Shown here: positions 7,971-15,755 of the stretch, one piece after another
Position numbering within the stretch: the first letter of the stretch is position 1
Layout: each line of letters starts with the position of its first letter
Assembly (NCBI GenBank): GCA_047975265.1
Contig: JBKEDE010000065.1
Coordinates: forward strand, 1-28,529
DNA length: 28,529 nucleotides
Direction: 5' to 3'
Origin: UJ101 sp047975265
Lineage (GTDB): Bacteria > Bacteroidota > Bacteroidia > Flavobacteriales > UJ101
Position numbers and translations under genes: made by a program
The notes under the pieces: generated by a model
Told to the model about the DNA's origin: nothing
What the model saw: only the letters and a program-made list of their open reading frames with translations
The model's database searches: none

Positions 7971-9035
7971 ATGAAAAGAACACCCTTTTATCAAAAACAT
8001 ATCGATTTGGGAGCAAAAATAATTCCTTTTACCGGATACGAAATGCCTGTTCAATACGAAGGCGTTAATGCCGAACATATGGCAGTCCGTAAGAATTGTG
8101 GAATTTTTGATGTTTCTCACATGGGAGAATTTATGTTCAAAGGAGATCATGCCATTGAATTATTACAAAAATTGGTTTGTAACGATGTAACAAAAATTGC
8201 TGTAAATCAAGCACAATATAGTGCTATGATGTATGAAAATGGTGGAATAATCGATGATTTGATATTGTATCGTTTAGATGAAAAAGAATTCTTAATGGTA
8301 GCCAATGCTGCTAATATTGAAAAAGATTTTGATTGGGTAAATCAACAAAATGATTTAGGAGTAGAAATCACCAATATTTCAGATGATATTGCATTATTAG
8401 CTGTTCAAGGACCTAATACCACCAAAATTTTACAGCCATTAACTCCTGTAAAATTAGATCAAATAAAATTTTATCATTTTGAAAAAGGAACGTTTGCCGG
8501 TGTTGATAATGTTATTATCTCAGGAACAGGCTATACCGGATCAGGAGGTTTTGAATTATATTTTGATAAAAAATACGCTGATACAGTTTGGGATGCCATT
8601 ATTAAATTAGATGTAACCCCTTGTGGATTAGCCTCAAGAGATACCTTACGTTTAGAAAAAGGTTATTCTTTGTACGGAAACGATATTACAGACCAAACAA
8701 CAACTTTAGAAGCCGGTTTGGGCTGGGTAACAAAATTAGACACCGATTTTATAGGAAAGAAGGCTTTACTGAAACAAAAAGAAGAAGGTCTTTCAAGAAG
8801 ATTAAAACCCTTCTTAATGATAGAAAAAGGTATTCCTCGAAAAGATTATAAAGTAGTGGATGTGGAAAACAATGAAATTGGTTTTGTAACCTCAGGAACC
8901 ATGTCTCCTATACTAAAACAAGGAATAGGATTGGCATATCTGAATAAAGAGTTTACCAAGTTAGATACTGAAATTTACATTCAAATAAGAAATAAAAACG
9001 TTAAAGCAAAAGTAACAAAATTACCTTTTGTATAA
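7971..9035 (+). CDS. gcvT: Aminomethyltransferase (glycine cleavage system T protein)
   Basis: The T protein releases ammonia from the aminomethyl group carried by the H protein and passes the one-carbon unit to tetrahydrofolate. The 354-residue protein has the family length and starts in the usual way with KRTPFYQKHIDLGAKIIPFTGYEMPVQY. Other signatures are FDVSHMGEF, the folate-site segments ALLAVQGPNTTKIL and SGTGYTGSGGFELYF, the LRLEKGYSLYGNDI motif and the C-terminal beta-barrel (GFVTSGTMSPILKQGIGLAYL). The other glycine-cleavage genes (gcvH, gcvP) are not in the window; scattered gcv genes are usual in this phylum. The start ATG is preceded by an A-rich leader without a Shine-Dalgarno sequence. 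Confidence 0.96.
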   Translation: MKRTPFYQKHIDLGAKIIPFTGYEMPVQYEGVNAEHMAVRKNCGIFDVSHMGEFMFKGDHAIELLQKLVCNDVTKIAVNQAQYSAMMYENGGIIDDLILYRLDEKEFLMVANAANIEKDFDWVNQQNDLGVEITNISDDIALLAVQGPNTTKILQPLTPVKLDQIKFYHFEKGTFAGVDNVIISGTGYTGSGGFELYFDKKYADTVWDAIIKLDVTPCGLASRDTLRLEKGYSLYGNDITDQTTTLEAGLGWVTKLDTDFIGKKALLKQKEEGLSRRLKPFLMIEKGIPRKDYKVVDVENNEIGFVTSGTMSPILKQGIGLAYLNKEFTKLDTEIYIQIRNKNVKAKVTKLPFV

Positions 9036-9054
9036 TTCTTAAAATGTTTTAGAG

Positions 9055-9084
9055 TTGTTAATTAAATAAAAAGTAGTATATTTG
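9055..9084 (+). promoter_or_regulatory. Promoter of the rimP-nusA-infB operon
   Basis: TTG (9055-9057) and TATATTTG (9077-9084) are 19 bp apart. This is an excellent match to the Bacteroidetes primary-sigma promoter. The predicted start is about 9091, giving a leader of about 55 nt that is mostly occupied by the hairpin at 9111-9135. Confidence 0.75.
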
Positions 9085-9110
9085 CAACGAAAATAAAAAG
9101 TGACGGAGGA

Positions 9111-9135
9111 AGAGGGCTGAAAAAGCCCTCTTTTT
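9111..9135 (+). terminator. Terminator-like attenuator hairpin in the rimP leader
   Basis: AGAGGGCT (9111-9118) pairs perfectly with AGCCCTCT (9124-9131) around a GAAAA loop. With the bases that follow, this forms a T5 run (9131-9135). It has the form of an intrinsic terminator but sits between the promoter and the rimP start codon (9146), ten bases before the ATG. It is therefore best read as an attenuator of the operon that encodes NusA, a protein that itself modulates hairpin-dependent pausing and termination. Confidence 0.7.
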
Positions 9136-9145
9136 CGTACAAAAT

Positions 9146-9607
9146 ATGAAGGAAGCGGTTATACGGTTGTTAGAGGATGCATTAGCAGAAAATGAAACCT
9201 TGTTTTTGGTTGATTTTTCTATTTCTGAATCTAATAAAATTACGATTTTAATCGATGGCGACCAAGGAATACCGATTAGTGAATGTGTTCGGGTCAGTCG
9301 GTTTATCCAAAAAGGATTGGATGAAGAAGAAAGAGATTATTCGATAGATGTTTCATCTCCGGGAGTTGACAAACCTTTGCAAAAAATTCGCCAGTATAAA
9401 AAGAATCTGAATAGAAAATTAAAAGTAACCACAAACGAGAATGCTATTTTTGAAGGAAATTTGACCGAAGTTGATGACGAAAAAATAAAACTCATGTGGA
9501 AACAACGTGAATCTAAACCGATAGGGAAAGGAAAACATACAGTAGAGAGAACAAAAGAAATACCATATACAGAAATTAAAGAAGCCATCGTGCAAATAAT
9601 TTTTTAA
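9146..9607 (+). CDS. rimP: Ribosome maturation factor RimP
   Basis: RimP is a cytosolic factor that assists maturation of the 30S ribosomal subunit. The 153-residue protein fits the family length and has its two domains. The N-terminal domain includes the NKITILIDGDQGIPISECVRVSR stretch in two parts, followed by YSIDVSSPGVDKPL, the strongest signature (about 66-79). The C-terminal domain is an SH3-like barrel (KLKVTT...GNLTEVDDEKIKL). It is the first gene of the operon and is followed after 4 bp by nusA. It lies directly below the leader hairpin, so its expression probably depends on read-through of that hairpin. Confidence 0.95.
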   Translation: MKEAVIRLLEDALAENETLFLVDFSISESNKITILIDGDQGIPISECVRVSRFIQKGLDEEERDYSIDVSSPGVDKPLQKIRQYKKNLNRKLKVTTNENAIFEGNLTEVDDEKIKLMWKQRESKPIGKGKHTVERTKEIPYTEIKEAIVQIIF

Positions 9608-9611
9608 TAAC

Positions 9612-10847
9612 ATGAATAGTTTAGCATTAATAGAATCATTCGCCGAATTTAAAGACGATAAAAACATAAATCGCGAAACATTAATGTCGATTATAGAAGA
9701 ATCGATACGTAATGTACTAAAGAGACAATACGGTTCAGCAGATAATTACGACATCATTGTAAACCCTGATAAAGGAGATTTAGAAATATGGCGTAATCGA
9801 ATTGTAGTTGAAGACGGTTTTTCAGAAGATGACAACGAAGAAATCGAACTATCGGAAGCCAGAAAAATCGAACCTGATTTTGAAGTAGGAGAAGAAGTCT
9901 CTGAAGAAGTTAAATTGGAAGATTTAGGTCGTCGGGCTATTTTGGCTTTAGGACAAAATTTAAGAGCAAAGGTAGTAGAACACGACAATACTCAAATCTA
10001 TAAAACATTTAAAGATTTATCAGGAGAAATTGTAACCGGAGAAGTGCATTTTGCCAAACGCAATCATGCAGTAATTTTAGATGAAGACGATAATGAAATG
10101 ATTCTGTTAAAAGAACATCAAATTCCTTCAGATTTTTTTAGAAAAGGTGATACGATAAGAGCTGTAATCGAAGAAGTTGAAATGAGAGGAAGTAAGCCAT
10201 TAATTAAATTATCGAGAACATCACCTTTATTCTTAGAAAGATTATTTGAACAAGAAATCCCTGAAATAACGGAAGGACTGATTACGGTAAAAAAAGTAGT
10301 ACGCCATCCGGGAGAAAAAGCAAAAGTAGCAGTAGAATCGTATGATGACCGTATTGATCCTGTCGGAGCATGTGTTGGAATGAAAGGCTCTCGTATTCAT
10401 GGAATTGTTCGCGAATTACGAAATGAAAATATTGATGTGATTAATTACACAACCAACACACAATTGTACATAGCAAGAGCATTATCTCCTGCAAAAATAA
10501 CGTCAATGGAGATTAATGAAGAAAACAAGCAAGCTAATGTTTACCTCCATCCGGACGAAGTTTCAAAAGCAATTGGTAGAGGAGGACATAACATTCGTTT
10601 GGCAACACAGCTTACAGGATATGAAATAGATGTATTTCGTGATATAAATTCGGATGAAGATGTGGAACTTAGTGAATTTTCTGACGAAATTGACCCTTGG
10701 ATTATAGAAGAATTTAATAAAGTTGGATTGGATACAGCCAAATCAGTTTTAGAATTAGATGTTGAAGATTTAATTAAACGAACTGATTTAGAAGAAGAAA
10801 CCATTCTTTCCGTAATTGGAATTTTAAAAGAAGAATTTGAAGACTAA
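9612..10847 (+). CDS. nusA: Transcription termination/antitermination factor NusA
   Basis: NusA binds RNA polymerase and nascent RNA and controls pausing, termination and antitermination. The 411-residue protein has an N-terminal polymerase-binding domain (about 1-125), an S1 domain (about 130-200, GEIVTGEVHFAKRNHAVIL) and two KH domains (about 200-345). The KH1 motif DPVGACVGMKGSRI and the KH2 motif HPDEVSKAIGRGGHNIRLA are both visible. A short acidic C-terminal region follows (about 350-411) with a helix-hairpin-helix-like segment. It is shorter than E. coli NusA because the second acidic repeat is absent, as in many bacteria. It is encoded between rimP and infB with 4- and 20-bp gaps, a conserved operon order. 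Confidence 0.96.
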   Translation: MNSLALIESFAEFKDDKNINRETLMSIIEESIRNVLKRQYGSADNYDIIVNPDKGDLEIWRNRIVVEDGFSEDDNEEIELSEARKIEPDFEVGEEVSEEVKLEDLGRRAILALGQNLRAKVVEHDNTQIYKTFKDLSGEIVTGEVHFAKRNHAVILDEDDNEMILLKEHQIPSDFFRKGDTIRAVIEEVEMRGSKPLIKLSRTSPLFLERLFEQEIPEITEGLITVKKVVRHPGEKAKVAVESYDDRIDPVGACVGMKGSRIHGIVRELRNENIDVINYTTNTQLYIARALSPAKITSMEINEENKQANVYLHPDEVSKAIGRGGHNIRLATQLTGYEIDVFRDINSDEDVELSEFSDEIDPWIIEEFNKVGLDTAKSVLELDVEDLIKRTDLEEETILSVIGILKEEFED

Positions 10848-10867
10848 AAAAATATTACAAACAGCAC

Positions 10868-13603
10868 ATGTCAAACATTAGATTAAATAAAGTCTTAAAA
10901 GAACTCAATATTTCAATGAGTCGTGCCGTTGATTTTCTTGAAAGCAAAGGAATTGAAATAGATGCCCGTCCTACAACAAAAATTGACCAAGACACTTACG
11001 ATATTTTAATTCAGGAATTTCAGCAAGATGCAAAGCGTCGTGCCAAATCTGAAGAAGTATATCAACAGCAAAAGCAGGAGAAAGAGGCTATTAAAGAAGA
11101 ATTGTTAAAGACCAAAGAGGAAGAGGATCGAAAAAGAGATTCTGACCCTGCCAAAGTAGAAGAAAATTCCAAAAAGGAAGAGATGAGAGAAGTTCCTGAA
11201 AAATCTCAGGAAAAAATGAGCGAAAAAGAGGTTATAAAAGGGATTAAACCAGTAGGAAAAATAGATTTGAGTACAATTAAGTCCAATAAACCCACTCCAA
11301 AGTCTAAAAAAGAGAATTTAAAGAATAAGGAAAAACCTAAAGAAACACAAAATAAGGTAAAGGAAGAAGTTAAAAAAGAATCTGAAAGTGCTGATTCAGA
11401 TTTAGATAAAATTACAACAAAATATCAGAAATTAGACGGACCAACAGTTACAGGACAAAAAATTGATTTAAACCAATTTAAAAAATCTGAAAAAAAACCT
11501 GGAAATAATAATACCCATAAGAAAAAACGAGTTCGTATTAAGAAAGAGGTTAATATCGAAGAAGAAAAGAAAAAAGCCGATCAAAATCGAGGAAATAATA
11601 ATCAAAATCGTTCCCATTCGGGAGGAAATCAAAACCGTCGTGGTGGAAATTTTAAAGGAAAGGGTAAGAGATCGACACCTGTTCCACGCGTTGAGCTGAC
11701 AGACGAACAAGTACAAAAACAGGTTAAAGAAACCTTAGAAAAATTAACCAGTAAAGGAAGTAAATCTAAAGCAGCAAAACACAGGCGTGATCGTCGTCAA
11801 CGAGGACGTGACGCACGCGAGCAAGAAGAACAACAGGCTCAGTTGGAAAGTCAAGTTCTTAAAGTAACAGAATTTGTTACAGTGAACGAACTGGCAACCA
11901 TGATGAATGTTTCGATAAACGAAATTATATCGGCTTGTATGAGTTTGGGAATCATGGTTACCATGAACCAGCGATTGGATGCTGAAACTTTAACATTGGT
12001 GGCTTCTGAATTTAATTATGAAGTTGAATTTATTGATGCAGAAGTTGAAGAAGCTGTTCAAGAAGAAGAAGATCAAGAAGAAGATTTATTACCAAGAGCA
12101 CCCATTATTACGGTTATGGGGCATGTAGATCACGGTAAAACATCATTGTTGGATTATATTCGCGAAGCCAATGTGATTGCCGGTGAATCGGGAGGTATTA
12201 CACAACATATCGGAGCTTATGCAGTAGAATTGAAAGACGGTCAGAAAATAACTTTTTTGGATACACCCGGACACGAAGCTTTTACAGCAATGCGTGCTCG
12301 TGGAGCTCAAGTAACGGATTTAGCCATTATTGTAGCCGCTGCTGATGACGATATTATGCCTCAAACAAAAGAAGCCATAGCACATGCTCAAGCAGCTGGA
12401 GTTCCTATGATTTTTGCGATTAATAAAATAGACAAACCTACTGCTAACCCTGATAAGATAAAAGAACAACTGGCTAATATGAATTTATTAGTGGAAGATT
12501 GGGGAGGTAAAATTCAATCTCAAGATATTTCAGCTAAATTGGGGACAAATGTGAATGAATTACTTGAAAAAGTCTTATTGGAAGCCGAAATATTAGAATT
12601 AAAAGCGAATCCTAATAAGGTAGCAACCGGTACTGTAATTGAAGCTTTGTTAGATAAAGGACGAGGCTTTATATCAACCGTATTAGTCCAAGGAGGAACA
12701 CTAAAGATAGGTGATTATGTGTTAGCAGGAAGTTATCACGGGAAAGTGCGAGCTATGCTGGATGAAAGAGGAAAGAATGTAAAACAAGCAGGACCATCGC
12801 AACCCGTATCTATCTTAGGTTTGGATGGAGCTCCGCAGGCCGGAGATAAATTTAAAGTCTTTATAGATGAAAAAGAGGCTAAAGCCATCGCAGCCCGTCG
12901 TAAACAATTACAACGCGAACAATCAGTAAGGACACAAAAGCATTTGACATTAGGAGAGATAGGTCGTCGTATTGCATTAGGCGATTTTAAAGAATTAAAT
13001 ATCATATTAAAAGGAGATGTGGATGGTTCTGTAGAAGCATTATCCGATTCTCTTCAAAAGCTTTCCGTAGAAGAAATTCATGTAAAAATTGTACATAAAG
13101 GAGTGGGACAGATTACAGAATCGGATGTATTGTTAGCAACTGCTTCTGATGCTGTAATTATTGGATTTAATGTGCGACCGGGAATCCAAGCCAAGACCAT
13201 TGCCGATCGTGAAGAAATTGAAATAAGAACCTACTCCATCATTTACGATGCCATCAATGACGTAAAAGAAGCGATGGAGGGGATGCTTTCTCCTGAATTA
13301 AAAGAAGAAGTTACAGGAAATATTGAAATCCGCGAAACATTTAAAATTTCAAAAGTAGGAACGATTGCAGGATGTATGGTGTTAGACGGAAAAGTATATC
13401 GTAACTCTAAAATTCGCATTATTCGCGAAGGAGTTGTTATTCATGAAGGAGAGTTAGCCTCTTTAAAACGTTTTAAAGATGATGTAAAAGAAGTGGCAAA
13501 AGGTTATGAATGCGGATTAAACATCAAAAACTTTAATGATATCAAAGAAGGTGATATTATTGAGGCTTACCAAGAAGTAGAAGTGAAGAAAAAGTTAAAG
13601 TAA
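10868..13603 (+). CDS. infB: Translation initiation factor IF-2
   Basis: IF-2 is the GTPase that places initiator fMet-tRNA on the 30S subunit and promotes subunit joining. The 911-residue protein has an IF2 N-terminal module (about 4-57). A very long, Lys/Glu/Gln/Arg-rich and presumably disordered linker follows (about 60-330). A second IF2N module lies at about 332-390, and then comes the G domain. G-box motifs are G418-HVDHGKT, DTPGH at 465-469 and NKID at 519-522. The C-terminal domains II-IV follow, including GDVDGSVEAL and the tRNA-binding C-terminal barrel. It is the last gene of the rimP operon. No downstream alternative start is obvious for a shorter isoform. Confidence 0.97.
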   Translation: MSNIRLNKVLKELNISMSRAVDFLESKGIEIDARPTTKIDQDTYDILIQEFQQDAKRRAKSEEVYQQQKQEKEAIKEELLKTKEEEDRKRDSDPAKVEENSKKEEMREVPEKSQEKMSEKEVIKGIKPVGKIDLSTIKSNKPTPKSKKENLKNKEKPKETQNKVKEEVKKESESADSDLDKITTKYQKLDGPTVTGQKIDLNQFKKSEKKPGNNNTHKKKRVRIKKEVNIEEEKKKADQNRGNNNQNRSHSGGNQNRRGGNFKGKGKRSTPVPRVELTDEQVQKQVKETLEKLTSKGSKSKAAKHRRDRRQRGRDAREQEEQQAQLESQVLKVTEFVTVNELATMMNVSINEIISACMSLGIMVTMNQRLDAETLTLVASEFNYEVEFIDAEVEEAVQEEEDQEEDLLPRAPIITVMGHVDHGKTSLLDYIREANVIAGESGGITQHIGAYAVELKDGQKITFLDTPGHEAFTAMRARGAQVTDLAIIVAAADDDIMPQTKEAIAHAQAAGVPMIFAINKIDKPTANPDKIKEQLANMNLLVEDWGGKIQSQDISAKLGTNVNELLEKVLLEAEILELKANPNKVATGTVIEALLDKGRGFISTVLVQGGTLKIGDYVLAGSYHGKVRAMLDERGKNVKQAGPSQPVSILGLDGAPQAGDKFKVFIDEKEAKAIAARRKQLQREQSVRTQKHLTLGEIGRRIALGDFKELNIILKGDVDGSVEALSDSLQKLSVEEIHVKIVHKGVGQITESDVLLATASDAVIIGFNVRPGIQAKTIADREEIEIRTYSIIYDAINDVKEAMEGMLSPELKEEVTGNIEIRETFKISKVGTIAGCMVLDGKVYRNSKIRIIREGVVIHEGELASLKRFKDDVKEVAKGYECGLNIKNFNDIKEGDIIEAYQEVEVKKKLK

Positions 13604-13610
13604 AAACAGC

Positions 13611-14153
13611 TTAATATTGTTTTAGAATATTTTTCAATTGTTCTTTTTTCTCTTTGATTTTCTGGAGATTATCAATTCCTGCCGTTTTTAAAAGTTCAGT
13701 CAATTCTTCGGGAGTTATATCGGTTGTAAAATTCAATCCTATTTTTTCTTTAGAATCATTAACATAGACAACAAAATCATACAAGTCTTTTTGTAATGAT
13801 TTTTTGTGGTAAATAGAAATGAAATCTTCCATTGACTTCATATGTAACAAAGGCTTAAAATCATCATTTTTTAAAGCGGTTTCTAATTCTTGGTCAAATT
13901 TTTTGTCATCATCTTCCGATATAAATATTTCTGCTTTTTTTACACGAGTTAATAATTTTTTTTGATTTTCATATTTGGCAGGGATTATTTTTTCTGCTAA
14001 AAAAATAGGTACAGAAATTTGTTTCGCTTGAGTCTCTTGGATTTTATTTTCTTGAAATGCTTCATAATGAAGATGTTGCTTTTCCTTTGAACATGAAATA
14101 AGCAAAAAAAATCCAATGAAATAATATTTTTTTATTCCTTTAAGCAGTTTCAC
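13611..14153 (-). CDS. Small lipoprotein of unknown function
   Basis: This 180-residue protein is not recognised. Its N-terminus (KKYYFIGFFLLISCSKEK) is a lipoprotein signal with a lipobox LISC; the lipidated cysteine is C21. The mature part is charged and mostly helical in appearance, with several Lys/Glu/Gln-rich stretches (EAFQENKIQETQAKQ, EIFISEDDDKKFDQELE). The C-terminus (AGIDNLQKIKEKKEQLKNIL) could form a coiled coil. It converges with infB, its stop lying only 7 bp from the infB stop, without a clear terminator. It follows mnmE on the same strand after a 92-bp gap, so the two may be co-transcribed. Confidence 0.7.
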   Translation of the reverse strand: MKLLKGIKKYYFIGFFLLISCSKEKQHLHYEAFQENKIQETQAKQISVPIFLAEKIIPAKYENQKKLLTRVKKAEIFISEDDDKKFDQELETALKNDDFKPLLHMKSMEDFISIYHKKSLQKDLYDFVVYVNDSKEKIGLNFTTDITPEELTELLKTAGIDNLQKIKEKKEQLKNILKQY

Positions 14154-14245
14154 GGTATAAAGTTAATATTTTTTTGTTAAACTCATGGTGTATTTTAGAG
14201 GATGCTTATTAGATTGATATTTTTTTAATGTTTGTTTTGTAGTGG

Positions 14246-15655
14246 TTACTTCCCGATACAGAACTTTCCAAAAATAGTTCCTAAAATGTCGTTGTCGATA
14301 TCAATTTCACCGGTAATTTCGCCTAAATAATGTAATGCCTGGCGAATATCTTGTGCCAGTAAATCTCCGGAAATTTTTATTTTTAATCCCTCTTTGGTTT
14401 TTTGGATGTATTCCAACGTTTGATTTAAAGCTGCAAAATGGCGGGCATTGGTAATAATGGTTTGATCGGTGGAATGTATCATTTGAACTTCGTTAGCTAG
14501 AAGTTTACGCAGAGAGAGAACCGAATCGGTATCCTTAGCAGAAATAGCTATTAATGCTTGAGTATAATTGGGAAATAAGTCTTTTTTAAGCTGTAAATGG
14601 AATGAATTGTTAGAAATATTTTTTTGTAAATCTATTTTATTTTGAATTAAAATAATTTTAAGATTATCACGATAAAAAGAATGTATATCGGTTTTAATCT
14701 CTTCAACCGTTGTATCGTTTTGATCAAAAAGATATAAGAGAATTTTTGCTTCTTTAATTTTTTCTTTAGCACGTTGAACTCCCATGGCTTCGATTTTATC
14801 ATGCGTATGGCGTAATCCTGCGGTATCGATAAAACGGAAATTGATGCCGTTTATAGTTAGCGTATCTTCAATAATATCCCGAGTTGTTCCGGCAATATCG
14901 GAAACAATGGCTTTTTCTTCATTAAACAATGCATTCAGTAAAGAAGATTTTCCGGCATTGGGTTTTCCGGCAATAGCTACGGGAATCCCTTCTTTAATAA
15001 CGTTTCCTAATGAAAAAGAATCAAGAAGGTATTTTATATTTTTTTCAAGATGTTCGAGTAGTTCATTCAGTTCTGTACGGTTAGCAAATTCAACCTCTTC
15101 GGTAGCAAAATCCAGTTCCAGTTCAAGCATGGAAGCAAAGTCGATCAATTGTTTACGTAAATTGGCCAATTCATGAGAAAATCCACCCCGCATTTGTGTT
15201 AAGGCGGTTTGGTGTGCTGCTTCAGAATCTGCATTAATCAAATCTGCAACAGCTTCAGCCTGAGATAAATCCATTTTATTATTCAAGAAAGCTCGCAAAG
15301 TATATTCGCCGGGATCAGCCATACGAGCTCCTTTTTTGATTAATAAACGGATAATTTGTTGTTGGATAAAAGAAGAGCCATGACATGAAATTTCTACTAC
15401 ATCTTCTCCGGTGTAGGAGTGCGGATTTTTAAAAATTGAAAATAAAGCCTGATCGATGTTTTTTTTTCCATCTTTTACATATCCTAAATGGATGGTGTGG
15501 GATTTTTGCCAAATCAAATGTTTTCCTTTATGAACAGATTCAAAAATCAAATCGGCAATTTTAACGGCATCTTTTCCGGACAACCGAATTACGGCAATAG
15601 CACCTGTTCCGTTAGGAGTTGCCAGAGCAACAATAGTATCTTCCAATTGAATCAT
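14246..15655 (-). CDS. mnmE: tRNA uridine-5-carboxymethylaminomethyl modification GTPase MnmE
   Basis: With MnmG, MnmE makes the cmnm5 modification of wobble uridine in tRNA. The chosen start is the internal methionine (MIQLEDTIVALATP), giving 469 residues; the frame opens five codons earlier at 15670, but the family begins at this point. The N-terminal folate-binding domain includes DTIVALATPNGTGAIAVIR. The helical domain holds the G domain with G230-KPNAGKSS, DIAGTTRD, DTAGLR (277-282) and NKID. The C-terminal FCIGK carries the conserved cysteine (C466). The gene is separated from the upstream minus-strand gene by a strong terminator, so it needs its own promoter; a possible -7 box (TATTTTTG, 15667-15660) lies unusually close to the start. 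Confidence 0.95.
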   Translation of the reverse strand: MIQLEDTIVALATPNGTGAIAVIRLSGKDAVKIADLIFESVHKGKHLIWQKSHTIHLGYVKDGKKNIDQALFSIFKNPHSYTGEDVVEISCHGSSFIQQQIIRLLIKKGARMADPGEYTLRAFLNNKMDLSQAEAVADLINADSEAAHQTALTQMRGGFSHELANLRKQLIDFASMLELELDFATEEVEFANRTELNELLEHLEKNIKYLLDSFSLGNVIKEGIPVAIAGKPNAGKSSLLNALFNEEKAIVSDIAGTTRDIIEDTLTINGINFRFIDTAGLRHTHDKIEAMGVQRAKEKIKEAKILLYLFDQNDTTVEEIKTDIHSFYRDNLKIILIQNKIDLQKNISNNSFHLQLKKDLFPNYTQALIAISAKDTDSVLSLRKLLANEVQMIHSTDQTIITNARHFAALNQTLEYIQKTKEGLKIKISGDLLAQDIRQALHYLGEITGEIDIDNDILGTIFGKFCIGK

Positions 15656-15701
15656 GAAACAAAAATACAAATAATATCATTTTTTCAGATGATTGAAAAG
15701 T

Positions 15702-15736
15702 GAAAAACCGTAACGTGATTCACATTACGGTTTTTC
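15702..15736 (-). terminator. Strong rho-independent terminator after the lamin-tail lipoprotein gene
   Basis: GAAAAACCGTAA (15702-15713) and its complement TTACGGTTTTTC (15725-15736) form a perfect 12-bp stem. The loop can add a further GTG/CAC pairing. The A-tract and T-tract flanks make it potentially bidirectional. On the minus strand it ends the TonB receptor-lipoprotein transcript, 20 bp beyond the stop codon. Confidence 0.8.
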
Positions 15737-15755
15737 AATGTATTATTTTTTATGA

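Noticed and set aside
14784..15176. A 130-codon open frame on the plus strand opposite mnmE
   Set aside because: Serine-rich shadow of a well-supported gene, with no family resemblance and no promoter or spacing logic.
15656..15670. Longer mnmE start five codons upstream (MYFCF...)
   Set aside because: MnmE proteins begin at the MIQLEDTIVALATP position. The extra codons overlap the only candidate promoter box.
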